From Ulva prolifera (lineage: Eukaryota; Chlorophyta; Ulvophyceae; Ulvales; Ulvaceae): 64,000 nucleotides of DNA. The notes beneath the pieces were generated by a model that worked only from the letters and a program-made list of their open reading frames with translations, had not been told where the DNA came from and searched no databases. Positions within the stretch are counted from its first letter, which is position 1, and the number at the start of each line of letters is the position of its first letter. Of this stretch, positions 1-13,100 are shown in pieces. The stretch spans positions 1,328,856 through 1,392,855 of the forward strand of contig CM041198.1 in the NCBI GenBank assembly GCA_023078555.1. Direction: 5' to 3'. The position numbers and the translations under genes are program-made.

Positions 1-3000
1 GCGTCACGACCGCGAGCCAGCTGCGCACATCCGCGTACTTGAGCTTGACTTGCATGCGGAGCGAAACCGTGCGTTCGCCCTCCTGCACAGGATGTGCTTC
101 GTTGCATGGCCCACATGCATGGCACGTGAACACCGACGCCGTGCTCACCCTGCAACGGGTAATTGAGCACGCCCACACGACGGTCAATACCAAATGCAAT
201 CAGCATTATGCAGGCCACAGCGCAAGAAGAAGAACAACACATGCAGCTGGAAACGATGGTGACAATGCATGCGGGCCTGGCCTGCTCAGCCACACGTTGG
301 AGGCACCTGCCCGCTACAAACATCCGCTTGTCTTCAGCGGACGCAGACCCTGAGCAGCACCCCTGCAGCCATCCAGACCCTGAGCAGCACCCCTGCAGCC
401 ATCCACCGCAGCACCCCTGCAGCCATCCAGACCCTGAGCAGCACCCCTGCAGCCATCCACCGCAGCACCCCTGCAGCCATCCAGACCCTGAGCAGCACCC
501 CTGCAGCCATCCACCGCAGCACCCCTGCAGCCATCCAGACCCTGAGCAGCACCCCTGCAGCCATCCACCGCAGCACCCCTGCAGCCATCCAGACCCTGAG
601 CAGCACCCCTGCAGCCATCCACCGCAGCACCCCTGCAGCCATCCACCGCAGCACCCCTGCAGCCATCCACCGCAGCACCCCTGCAGCCATCCACCGCAGC
701 ACCCCTGCAGCCATCCACCGCAGCACCCCTGCAGCCATCCACCGCAGCACCCCTGCAGCCATCCACCGCAGCACCCCTGCAGCCATCCACCGCAGCACCC
801 CTGCAGCCATCCACCGCAGCACCCCTGCAGCCATCCACCGCAGCACCCCTGCAGCCAGTGCTCCACCGCAGGGGTGCTCCACCGAGCCCACACGCTCGCA
901 TGCGGCTTGCCCGGCCCGGCATGGTGCTAAAATCAACCCCTCCGACGCTTCAACACCAGGCCGGCAGCATGCATTCAGATTGAGTGCTCTTGGATGCACT
1001 GTTCTGCAGTCTGTCTCGGAGCTCTTGCACGTTGCCCGCACCGGCAGCGTGCATGCCCAGGTGCTCGGTCTGTCTATGCATGAGACCCCCCCTAGCCACA
1101 GCGACAGCCACGCATGCAGCACACGCCAAGTGCAAGTTTCCCGCGAACCTCACGGCGAAGCGAGCACCAGATTTGGGGCGTCAGGCCAAAATTTTGCACA
1201 TAGAACCATCCCGAATTCCGGTGCATAGACAAAGTCTCTGGATGGGAGCCCTACAAAGGCTGCAAGACAATCCAACACTCACCAGCACCTGAGCCATTTG
1301 CACCTCAGCACCACACGCACCTGCATCAGGATCATCGGGTTGACCTTACTCTTCGCGCTCGCAGCTACCGTCTTCACTCTCCCGTCCGGCCGGGCCTCAG
1401 CCACTTGCACGCTCAGCTGCAGCGACGCCGGCTCGCGGTGGCGCAGCACGATCGGCGCGCCCGCCGCGGTGTACGCGGTGCCGGCCCCGCCTCCCCCGAG
1501 GAGCGACGCCTTGGCGAGCTTCCAGCCGGTGATGGTGGCCGGAGGGGCGGCTGCGCCGGGCGCCGCCGCGCTGTGTGCTGGGCCGTCGGCGTGCCACTCG
1601 CAGCGCGCGATGCTGACCTTGATGCCGGACGCCGGCGCCACTGCATGCATGGCGGCAGATGCGGTGAATCGTGCCGGCATGTTCGGTGAAATGCCGCGTT
1701 CGGCGCGGCGGTGCGGAGGCAGTTGGTGGGTTCAATTGAAAGCGATGTGGCTACGAGGGGTCTGGTGGGGCTGCGGCAGAAGACTGATGCCTGTAGATAG
1801 AGAAACTGGGGCACAGCGGGCATGGCCATGAGCTGCCGCGTGCTCCATTTGCGAGCTGCACTTGCATCAGCTGACGATACGGCCTTTACCTCACGCCTCA
1901 AACACACACGTGCCGCTGTCCAGCTGCCTCGAGCAGCCGGCCGTTTGTCCCGGTGTTTGTAGCAGACAGCACGCTGCCCGACCTTTCAGCAGCTACGTAA
2001 ATGTCAAGCACATCTGGTACAATCTGCCTGTATAGGACGTGAAAGCATCTGTGAGCAGCCATCCAGATACCAGTCATCCAGTGCACGACAGTTCAAACAC
2101 CCGATCAAGGAAGTTGGTGTTCCAGCACAGGCAGGGGCGGCTCTCACCAGGCCAGCTCTCCTCCCGCTGCCGCACGCTCTGGCGGCTCGGCACCCCCCGG
2201 AACAGGCCCCCCGCCCGGAACAGCTCCCGCCCAACACTCGCAAATGCTGCCCGCGTCATCACATCCAGCTCCCCATGCTCCGCGCACTCGCTATACCCGG
2301 GCACACCCGCCGCGCCGTTGCGGGACGGAATCCGCGCGAGCATGCCTTCCACACGCAGGCCGCCCCCGGCCGGCGCCGCGGACGCGTCGTCCAGGCAGTC
2401 GCTGGGGGCCGGAGGCGGCGGGGGGTGGCCGCGTTGCGCCTTGGGCATGCATGCGTGGGCGCGGCGCACGAGTTCGATGTCGCAGGGGGGCCGCAGCACG
2501 GCGTCCGGGCGCGCACTGTGCAGCTCGAGAAACGTCTCATACCTGCAAAAGGTAGAACGAAGGTGGGACCTACTTTTGCTGTTCGAGTTCAGGTAGGCCT
2601 GAGTGCTCCCCATGGCCGTCACAGTTTTGGATTTTTTAGCGCCTGCGCCGCGCTGGTGCGCCGCCCCATGACATGTGCATTCGACATCGCATGAAACAGT
2701 AGCCGAGTGATGAGGATCCGAGTGTGTCTTGGGGGGCAAAAGCTTCAGCAAACCCGTAGGGTTGTGTTGTGCACATCCCATGCATGTCGAACTTTAAGGG
2801 GCTGGAACGGGGGGGTGGTTCATGCTGTGCGTGCTTGCGAACGGTAGCACGAGTGTTACCCTGCCACATCACACATGAAACCAGAGGGCTCCGGCCGCAC
2901 CTGCCGACGGCGGCATCGATGAAGGCGGCGTCACGGTAATGCGGCAGCGAGACCTGGTAGTAGAAGTCGCGGTGCCGCGCGACGGCGGCCGCGAGCTCCT

Positions 3001-4222
3001 CCCCGTGCTGCAGCGGCGGCATTGACGGGCCCTTGCCCGCGGGCCGGGCCGCCGCCCACTTCAGGATGGACTGCCGCATGGACGTGATCGCGGAGGTGCG
3101 GGAGGTCAGGGTGATCTGCATCGAGGGGTCCGCCGCGGCCGCTGGGTCGGGGTACATGAAGTCCGGGGCGGAGCCGGGGGGGACTCCGCAGGCAGCCGCG
3201 TACCTGCATGCATGCACGCGTGAGTGAACGGCGCACAGGTCTGCGCAGCGGGGAGCCCTGCTCAGCTATACCAGAGCCGACGGGGACACGGGTTCGTTCT
3301 GTGTGACCGGGCAGTGGTGACGTGATGTAGGTGCGAGGTGTGGATATGTGGTGGAGGTTGGAGATCTGCAGGGGGGTGGTAGATCTGACGCCGCGCGCCA
3401 TGAGTGGTGGGTTGTGGGGGAGGTGGGTCTGATGGGATGTTCTGTGGCTGCGGGGGCAAGGCCGGGTGGTCGTGTGCATGCAAGCTCGGCGGAGTTCACA
3501 CTCGTGTTCGCACCAGTGAGGCGTGGGTGGCCTGTGCCCGCTGCAGTGCCTGCCTGCTGCCTGTGATGCTAGACAGCTGCAGACTGCTCGTGCGCAAGCT
3601 GCCTTGGTCCTCACGATGTCTGATTAGAATTCTCAGAGATGTGAGTTGCGGCAAGTCAAGCATCAGGGAACTTGCCTGAGTGCAAGACTAGCACCAGGTC
3701 GAGGTTACGCTGCATCGTGGGAGACGCAACAAAGTCAGAGTAGTACAGCTAGTTTCTGACTCGAAGGCAGGTTAGAGCAGCTGTGGCGCCTTGTGTGCCT
3801 AGGAGTGCTGTTGGTCACGCTCAGCATCAACTCAAGTGCCCACACGCACAGACCCGCTGCCCCAATACTACACGGCATCAACTCGCAGGCGTAGGCTTCA
3901 ATTTCCTTGCATCTTGGCGAGCCGCGGAGACACACCTGGCAGGGGACAGCGCATGGCAGTGCCACACAAACGCGATGTCCACTGCAGGAACCGCGCTCGT
4001 ATTGGCCTTCAGCAGCGGCAGCCAGAGGTACTCATACCGAGTACACGCCAGTTTCATCACTTCTGAGTCGTAGAGTATGTCTGCGTGGCTGTGGACGTGA
4101 CGTAGGAACGCGAGCTCGGTCTTCACCGCCTCGCGCAGGCCCATCGCAGCGCTCGGCTCAGCGGTGTGATTCGTAGCTCCTACCATGGCGTAATACACGA
4201 ACTCAAGCCATACTAGATGCAT
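1..4222 (-). CDS. GRDP-like (DUF1399) protein, copy A, 5' exons; 3' part beyond the window edge
   Basis: Glycine-rich-domain-protein-like gene truncated by the left window edge. Exons on the minus strand: 4222-3936, 3203-2901, 2542-2148, 1640-1321, 82-<1. All use GT-AG borders and the phases agree from exon to exon. Exon 1 has the family hallmark FVWHCHALSP preceded by YEYLWLPLL. Exon 2 has FYYQVSLPHYRD, near-invariant in plant GRDPs. Exon 3 holds the YETFL start, CDIELVRRAHACMPKAQ and the LFRAGGLFRG segment. Exon 4 is the start of the C2-like/beta-rich part. The protein is closely similar to copy B to the right (exon 2 almost identical in DNA), so this is a recent tandem duplicate. The start is uncertain: an ATG at 4222 opens the frame, but similarity with copy B begins only near AMVG some residues later, so a start nearer there or an upstream exon is possible. 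In plants GRDPs are linked to development, stress and hormone responses with unclear biochemistry; the role in algae is unknown. Confidence 0.8.
346..857. repeat. 30-bp / 24-bp compound minisatellite in an intron of GRDP copy A
   Basis: Two related units share the core cagcacccctgcagccatc. The 30-bp form carries an extra 'gaccctgag' start; the 24-bp form starts with ccg. Order from left: 30,30,24,30,24,30,24,30,24,30, then ten 24-bp units in a row (the first at 622), the last incomplete at 838-857 (next base departs). It lies between exons 4 and 5 of copy A. The corresponding intron of copy B (9464-9893) has no such array, so it arose or expanded after duplication. Because both units are multiples of three, long open frames run through the array on both strands; they are artefacts. 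Confidence 0.95.
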
Positions 4223-5738
4223 TACACAGAATCCAGCAGCTCTGGGGTCAGGCGCTTGTCAGGCACAGCGCCGGCTTTGGTACCCGAATGGAACTAGCTA
4301 GTGTCCATGTCGACGTTTCTCACGCAGGTGCCGATCGCGACTCTTCCGCGCGAGGAATCACTTCGAGTCACGTAGATTTTTCACGGCCAATGTGCTGCAG
4401 GCAACGCGGGCGAGGGCCTCGCTGGCTCGGTGCCACCAGCCCTCAGATTTTGTACCGCCGCTGGCCGCGTTGCCACCGCAGCGGAAGGTTCCCGGATGCC
4501 AGTCCGCAGCGGTCATCCACCTCGTATCGAGCTTGCATCACGGTCTGACGGTGACTCCCACCTTAGCTCAGAGCGGTCATGCTGCAATGAAACGAGGCAC
4601 ACATCGCGATGTCGACCGCTGATCATATGCAAAAACCATGATGTAATGTAAGGTCATTTGCATGTATGTTGTGGCTGTAGTCATGGCCCTCTGGCCCTCT
4701 CAAAAATGTGTCACAGACGAGAGAAGGGGCTCAGTTGAATGCAACACACGCATGCATCTCTTAGGAACCAGATCCACTCTCCACCTTGTGTCGATTGTCA
4801 GCCGCTCTGCGGGTTTCGCCTGCACTGCTTGCAACTGTGGCGTGGGTGCACTGGGCTGCGTTGATGGGGGTGTCCTTGCTCCGCTTGCTGTCTTCGTGGC
4901 GCTGCCTGCCTCGCCGCTCTCGTCCTTGCACATGTCCAGGCATCAGGCACAGGCAGAGCTCCCTTGCATGATGACTTGTGGAGCTGGGCGCACACAACAC
5001 ACTACATTTAGCACCACACCCTTCTCTGCTAGAGCGCATGCATGCATGCATATGATATCCTCACACACACGCTGACTGCCGGCGGCGTAGCCCTGCGCAG
5101 CTTCTCGCGTCTCCGCCTGCACCCCGCCGGGGATGCAGGCCTCCGTGCTCTCCTGCTGGTGGATACTGGAGGCAAGTCAACGCATCTTACAATGGCGGCG
5201 CGCGCTGCCCATGACTACAGCCCGTGGCTAACACAAGCCTCAGCACCACACGACAACATGCTTCTCTGCTCTTGACGCTGATGTACCACATCGTACTGAC
5301 AGACCTCATCCCATGATGCGATTCCCTACTCGGCTCGCTGCCATACACACTTCCGTTCAATCTGCTGCATCGAAAACCCATGAAGTGGACCTCTGTCTTC
5401 ATCATTCCATACACATCTTGCCCGAAACCAAGCAAAGAGGACTAATTCGACCTCTCCAGTCACGTTCATCGAGGGCCCTCTCTAGCCACGTTCATCGGCG
5501 GCCCTCTCTAGCCATCCATCCAAGGCTCCCACACTAGCAATGTGCGCGAGACTCACGCCGACACCTCTGCACCGCCGCAGCGTATCCTCTCGCCTAATAT
5601 GTACCACTGACTTCTACAGGTCGTTGCCTCCTGCGCAGCCCCCCCTTCGCAGCCTCCTTCGCAGCCATTCACAGCACCTCAAGCTTGAAAACAGCCCCCC
5701 TCCCCCCCGGCCCTGCAGGAACGTCTCCAGCGGTACCT
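4223..5738. other. Intergenic DNA between the two GRDP-like genes
   Basis: This stretch holds the 3' flank of copy B and the presumed promoter of copy A, both read leftwards. I see only short open frames, several TGCATGCA words (for example 5038-5050) and two near-identical gccctctctagcca words at 5475-5515. No coding exon with splice support was found. Confidence 0.5.
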
Positions 5739-7074
5739 TCAGATGAGGGAGTCAGTGCTCATCGCGACCGACGTGACAGACGCGCCCCGCACCATCGGCG
5801 ACCCGCCGCTCATTGTCGCAGACCCCCCCCGCACCAGCGGCGCCCCGCCATTGACCGGCACCGACGCCCCCCGCGCCAGCAGCGACCCCTGACTGCTGCT
5901 GTTCCCCACAGATCCCCCCCGCACCATCGGCGCACTGCCGCTAGATGTCACCGGCAGCGACCCACCGCGCACCAGCGGCGCGGCGGAGGATGTCGGGCAG
6001 GCGCCGCAGGCCGCGGGGTCGCCGCTGCAGCGCGCGCACGTGGCATGCGCAGTGTGTGTGCTGAGGGACGCGCTGGAGGTGCGGCTGGGCGGCGCGTTTG
6101 CCCACGCGGCGCGCAGCGCGGCCATCGCTTCGTCGTCGGCGAGACGGCCGCCCCAGAACACGCGCCCGACCTTTGCGCACGTCGCCTCATCGCTCCCGCC
6201 GAACCACGGTTGCATCGCCTTGTGCTCCTGCAGCCGCTCGGCGCTCAGGGTGGGGCCAAACACTGCTGCACACACACAGCTCACGGACGGGCTTGAGCCC
6301 ACGGGCTTGCGTGTCGGCACCCGCCGAAGCTGTCTGGACAAACCCGACAACTATCGTCGCAGCACGACCGCGATTCAAGTGCCGTAAGCCGATCGCAAGG
6401 TGATTGTTCAGGAGCGCAGCACGCAGCACACAGCACGCGCCTTGACTCCCAGGCTTGCATGGTCCGTGAACAGCCGCTTGCATATGTAGGCGTTTGTCGG
6501 CAGGAGGGAGAAGCCGGAGAGCAGGCGGCAGTGCGGCATGTTGGTCCACGACGCGACAAAGCCGCGGCTGTCGGTGGTGACGTCGTGGAGTGTCTGGAGG
6601 GGGTTCTCGGGGTGCGCCGCGGAGCGCGTGCACGGCATGCACAGCACATGCAGCAGGCCGGCGGCGGTGGAGAGGGCCGCGAGCAGCGCCGCGAGGCGCC
6701 CCGCCTCCCGCGCACTCGCCGGCCCGGGGGAGAACTCGTCGAATTCTGCACAGCACGCAGCACAGCAGCGGTCAGAGGTGCCCTGGGTCCGCTTGAGGGT
6801 GGCGTCGAGAGGGCTGCGTGCGAGGACGTGTGTAGGATCCTCTCCTAGGAGATCCATGCGGCATGCGAGTCCAGAAACAACGAGGCCCTGAAGCAACCAG
6901 AGAAGCCGGCTTCAGCAACCTCCCGCAGATGGGCGGGGACACATGCCTTGCAAACAGTGTGTCTGAATCACTACGCCGTGGTTTTGGGTCGCCGCGGGGT
7001 ACATGGAAAGCTGGTGTTGTGCCACCGAGCAAGATCACATAAAGAATCCCTGACTTTCTAGTTTTGAGTGGGGG

Positions 7075-7109
<35 letters not shown>

Positions 7110-10100
7110 GACTCCCAGCACCGTGGAGCAGGCGCGGTGTCGCGGGGACTGACGTGCAAACGAGACTGCCGCACAGACAACAGAACTTGCATACGATGCC
7201 GACACATGCAGGGCGGAGAAGCCAGCCACTGTCCACGCTGCAGCGCATGCCGGCGGCGTCCACACCCCACCGAAACATGCTCAAGTAGCAGTAGAGCACG
7301 GCGACACAGTTGAGGCAGCAGCCGACAGAGCATTACAAAGACAGCAAGTTAGGGCAGAGAGTGCAGGTTCGAGTCGGCCAGGTGTTTTTCACATGACCGC
7401 TCACATTATTGCTCAAACCACTGGAAGGCCGGAGTGGTGCTGTGTGGTAGGAGAGGCAGCTGGCGCACCGAAGCGGAACTGGCCGGAGCTGGTGCCACAG
7501 ATGAGGTGTGCCCAGCCGCTGTCCCCGCAGAACACCTTGCCCTCTGACCGTGTCACGCCCGCGCCCATGCGCACCACGCCCGAGTAGCCCTGCGAAGCCG
7601 GGACTGCATGCACCCGCGCCGTTTCAATCATCGCAGTCATCGCAGTCATCGCATCACGGCAAGGCATGCACTATGATGCAGTTCATCGCACCGTATACAC
7701 CGCAACAGAGCCAGCATCGTGTGCCCGTGGTAACGCCAAACTCACGTGTCAAGCACTCAGATCAGAGTGCGGGTGTGTGCGGTGGCGGATGTGGGCTGGC
7801 ATGGCTGCCTCCGTGTAACACGCATCCATCCAATGAGGTTGAAACAGACAGGGCATATTTGTCAAAGAGCATCGCCAAAGGGCAGCCGCCACATAGCGCC
7901 AACAACGGACTGCCCTGATGTGAGGAAGGATACGCAACAATCCTGTGACGGCACGCCGCTGCGGTGCGAATGGCGAACTTCAGATTACTCAGGGTTTGCT
8001 TCTCGCACAGCGCAGCACACAGCACAGCACGCTGCCGGCCTCTGCGGTCGGAACGGAGGCCACGTGAGTCAAGGACAGTCACAGGGTCTCGAGAGGCAAA
8101 CCAGGGTTCTTCATGCGGGGGTCCTCGAGCACGACCAGGCGCCACGCAAGGTACCCGGGGTGGGCATGGTCCACCGAATCAGCGAGCTTCTGCCCACGCC
8201 ACCGCCCTGCAGGACAGGCGCAGGATGTGGTTGTGCGTGCCGTGCGGCATTCAGCGCAGGCGGCTGCCTGTGTCGTCGCTTGCATGCGTGCCGTTTGGTC
8301 ACCAGAGGGCAGGAAGCATGCCAGAGAACTGAACTGTGGTTTCGAGTGCCGCAATCAAACAGTGTCCGAGTCTCATCGCAGTCCAACGAATTCAATGCTG
8401 GGTAGTTCTACCCGATTGAGTTGAGTCTGGGTGCCCTGCGGTGCAGCATATTCCGGACGGACCTGAGGCACCTGCTTACAAAGCCATGCATGACCATGCC
8501 CTGTCGGCACCCCACCGCCACTCTTCCGAGATGGTATTTGTGATCCTCGAGGCATAAGCATGCAGCCACAGCGTGCTTCATTTTGAGACAGGGACAACCC
8601 GGAAAGGACATGAGGCGATGGAGACTACATACAGTAGAGACCATTGCGTACCGATGAGCAGGCCCCAGTCCTCGTCAGCGCTACGCAACACAAACGCTCG
8701 CTCCGCCGCCCCCACGTTCAGCGCGATCGCCGCCACGCCCTCAAACCCAGACTGTGCCGGCAGCTGCTCCAGGTTCACGCTGTATGCTGTGGCTGCAGGG
8801 GTGCTGCTGGTGCCGTTCAGTGCCGGCCGAGGAGTGGCCCCCCCCGGAGAGCCCCCCGCCGGAGCTGCGCCGCCAACGCCGTCGGCGCCGGCGAAGACCT
8901 CGATCGCGATGGCGAGGTGTTTTGTGGAGCTGGTGACCTTGACCTGCATGCATGCACGCATGAGCACATGCGTGAGCTCACATGCATGCCCGCACAGCCG
9001 CACTGATTGTCACGGCTGCTACGGCTGCACTCAACATGCACCGCTCACGCATGGTTTTCGCGGCTATACAAAAGTTCCGGCGGTGCAAGATCGGGCGGTG
9101 CAAGCCCCACGAACAAAGCAGCAAAAGAGCCGCCTCCCTCCGCACCTGCATCGGCGGCCCCCGCATCGCGGCGGTGCTGTCTCTGCCGTTCATCGTAAAC
9201 GTCAGCGCCTCTGCGACGTCAGGCCCGCTGTCGAGGACTGCCGATGGCGGCAGCAGTAGCGCCGGCTGGGTAACTTCGGCGCAGGCGGAGTGCACGCTGC
9301 GGACGTGCGGCCACGCCGCGAGCTGGCCGGAGGCCATCGGGACGCCGGCCGCGATGATGTCGTGCGCGCCCGCGAGGCGCAGCGTCACGACCGCGAGCCA
9401 GTTGCGCACGCCCGCGTACTTGAGCTTGATTTGCATGCGCACTACGAGCGTGTGCTCTCCTGCCTGCATGGGGAGAGCGCGCATGTGGGGAAGCTATGTG
9501 TTGCACCTAGGGCACATGAACAAGCCGCCTGTAGCCACATTTGCCTAGCCTGGTCGGCCAACCTTGCCGTGCTGCTGCACTCCAGCAACGCATCCTGGCT
9601 TGCCACACTGCCACGTTCTCAGCCCCACTCGACGTCTTCACAGCGTGGGGAGAGGGGGTTCGCTGAAGCCAAGCACTTGCAGATCGGCGTTCCTTCGGGC
9701 CGGCCGGCTCCTCAAACGCCGTCCAGGGGGCCTTTCTCCCCGCGAAAGCGTGACCCTGTGGCCGCGTCAGGCTATGTAGCTACCCCGGCGGCAGCAAAAG
9801 GCAGCAAGCAACAGCAGAAAGAAACGCGGTGAAAGAGCCGCAAGTGGCGGTGAGGGTGAAGTAGTGGCGGGTGCGGCGCGAGGCCGCGCGCACCTGCATC
9901 AGGAGCACCGGGCTGAGCTTGCTCTTTGCGCTCGCAGCCACCGTCTTCACGCTCCCGTCCGGCTGCGACTCCGCCACTTGCACGTGCAGCTGCAGCGACG
10001 CCGGCTCGCGGTGGCGCAGCACGATCGGCGCGCCCGCCGGTGTGTAGGCGGTGCCGGCACCGCCTCCTCCCAGGAGGGACGCCTTGGCGAGCTTCCAGCC

Positions 10101-13100
10101 GGAGATGGTGGCCGGAGGGGTGGCGGTGGTCTGCGCGGAGCCCTCAGCGTGCCACTCACAGCGCGCCATGCTGACCTTGATCCCTGACGCCGGCGCCACT
10201 GCATGCATGTGCATGGGGTGTATATACATATGTGCTGTGGTGCATGTTGAAGCCCTGATATGGGGACTGTCCGGGGAGGATCAAGTTGAGCTGATTCCGC
10301 TTGGAAGATCCGTTCCAGTGATGAAACACAATGCCATACGTGCTGACTCAGGGTACAGAATGTGAAGACTAGGTAGGAAGATCCACAGAGTAGGAAATAC
10401 TCAAGTCATCTATATCTAGCCAAGTACGTGTTCCTTGTTTTGTTGTTCGATGGATCTTTGAGATGGCTACATGTACGCACGATCACGCAGCCACGCCCAA
10501 AGGGAGGCTGTAATTGCGGGGCAAGTGCAGTTATGGCCCCGCTTGGTATTGCACAGGCAGGAGCAGTCTCTCACCTGGGCAGCAGTCCTCCCGCTGCCGC
10601 ACGCTCTGGCGGCTCGGCACCCCCCGGAACAGACCACCCGCCCGGAACAGCTCCTGCCCAACACTCGCATACGCGGCGCGCGTCGTCATGTCCAGCTCCC
10701 CATGCTCCGCGCACTCGCTGTACCCGGGCACACCCGCCACGCCGTTGTGCCGCGGGGTCCGGGGGGTCCGGGGGGGTATCCCTTTTGGAGGCGCGGCGCG
10801 GGGGCTGTCGCCGGGGGCCGGAGGTGGCTGGAGGTGGCCACGCTGCGCCTTCGGCATGCATGCGTGGGCGCGGCGCACGAGCTCGATGTCGCAGGGGGGC
10901 CGCAGCACGGCCTCCGGGCGCGCCCGGTGCAGCGCAAGGAACGTCTCATACCTGCAGCCAGCACAACACGTCGGGGGAGTGCCCATACAATGCTGCGCTG
11001 GAAGTAGCGGCTTCTGGACAGCCAACGCACCTGCTGCAAGTTTTGGCGAATGTGCTACGCGCTGGCCACGCTGCGCGCTGGACATGCTACGTGCTGGCCA
11101 TGGTGTGTGCATGCCGCGCTGCGTGCTCGCCATGCTGCGTGCTGGCCATGCTGCGTGCTGGGTGTGCTGTGGAAGATGGCTGGCCCCAGCGGCGACCGCA
11201 CCTGCCGACGGCGGCATCAATGAAGGCGGCGTCACGGTAGTGCGGCAGCGAGACCTGGTAGTAGAAGTCGCGGTGCCGCGCGACGGCGGCCGCGAGCTCC
11301 TCCCCGTGCTGCAGCGGCGGCATCGAGGGGCCCTTGCCCGCGGGCCGGGCCGCCGCCCATTTCAGGATGGACTGCCGCATGGACGTGATCGCGGCGGTGC
11401 GGGAGGTCAGGGTGATCCGCATCGAGGGGTCCGCCGCGGCGGCCGGGGGCTGGGTGTTGGGGTATGCGAATTCGGGCGCGGCCCCCGGGGCCACGCCGCA
11501 GGCTGCAGCATACCTGTAAAGCATACCTGTTCCCAAGTCATTGCTGGTGGTTGCGGACGTGCGCCGGCTGTTGCATGATTGATATGCATGTGCTGCGGCG
11601 TGCATTTCGGCACCCCGTGCTCAGGAGGCTATCATTCGAAAACGGCGATCTGCCGACTGTGTGTGTTGAGATTGCCGGAAGGTCCAGATCATGGTCCTGA
11701 GCTTGTAGCCAGTAGCAGCAGCTAGGATCACACACGATGTAGACATCAGTCCAGTGGTTGAGCTCCCACTGCTGGCCAACACCAGGCGAACTGCATGCGA
11801 GGTGGGGGCCACGGCGTAGATCAGCAGGGACACACGGCACCGCAGGCTCTCCGCCGAAGAGCCCTCTGCACCGCCAAGGCACGGCAGCAGAGATCACTGG
11901 CGGAGGCCGGCAGATCGATCAGGGTTGAACGCTCTGCGAAGGCCAGCACAGCGCGGCAGGCAGTACCGCATGTCTCTCATTTCGTAGACAAAGATGTAAA
12001 CAGACATATCTCTCGAGGAAGGAGACAGGACCGGCACCGAGATGACTACGCCAGTCCGGAACCAGCACGAGGCGCAGCTGGGGCCCAGCGCTACGAACAG
12101 ATGCGGACAGTTCACTCAGTCGGCATCGATCACGGCCACGGCCGCAGATGCCACGGCGCCATGCATGGTTGGGCGTTTGTTTACAACTCAGTGGTATGTC
12201 GTCCACACCACTGAATCCCAGGCATCGTAGACACACAGACATTCAGAGCATTCAGTGGCCAGGCTGCACGCCCGTGCGTGCAAATACGAATTGGCTGGAC
12301 ACGTGCCATGCCAGTGGACACGGACAGTGTGCATGATTCCGGGCTCGTAGAATTGTTTGTTCCGACTGTCATCTAATGAGGTTGGCAGAGCTCTGGCGGC
12401 GTTCACAATCGTTTTCACACCCAACGGACAAGCCCAGAATGAGGCCCCATGCATCTGCACGTTGGAGCGCATCCTCCCAAAACTGTCCAATCGCGTGGGA
12501 TGGCTCGAGAGGGTCACAAACCAGATGCTGCTGATGCTGTCGACCTTGCCGTGTCGCCCACCAGCCAGGTGCAAGAGCCCCGAAAGAAAGCACACGCAGC
12601 CAAGGCCGCCGAGCAAGGAAACAGCGAAACTCTACAACAACCCCCGCCCCGGGGAGGCCCCCGCCTCCCCAGCACAACCCACCCCGCCCAGCCCCTGCAC
12701 ACCACCCCGCCCACCCACAAACCCGTACCCGCAACCTCCCAAAGTCCAGCCCAGCGTGCCCACACCACCCGGCTGCGCCCCAATGGCAGGCCACACGCAG
12801 ACACACGGGGAGGACAACGGCGAAGTGCGGCACGCCAGGGCCGCCACTACGACGAAGCGGACGAGGCTGCATGCGATTGGTGTGTGTGCTTGAGTTTACA
12901 TTGTACTGCAAAAAAACATCCGGCACGAGCTCTGCCCTGATGTGCATGATGTGGAATGCTGTGACAGACAACGACAGCATGCTCCAGCAAGCGAGGCCTA
13001 GCGAGTGATACTACGGTTCAAGGGGCAGAGGAAGGTGCGAGGGTAGGTGCTCACACGGGGGGTGCATAACCGCAGCGAATCGGAGGCCGACATACAGCCC

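Noticed and set aside
163-1228. Long open frames of about 200-320 codons on both strands across 160-1230
   Set aside because: They exist because minisatellite units of 24 and 30 bases are multiples of three. The amino-acid repeats differ by frame and the region is intronic in a supported gene.
12357-12980. Pro-rich plus frame and Gly/Trp-rich minus frame near 12.4-13.0 kb
   Set aside because: They lie inside the first intron of GRDP copy B, mirror each other and have only low-complexity composition.
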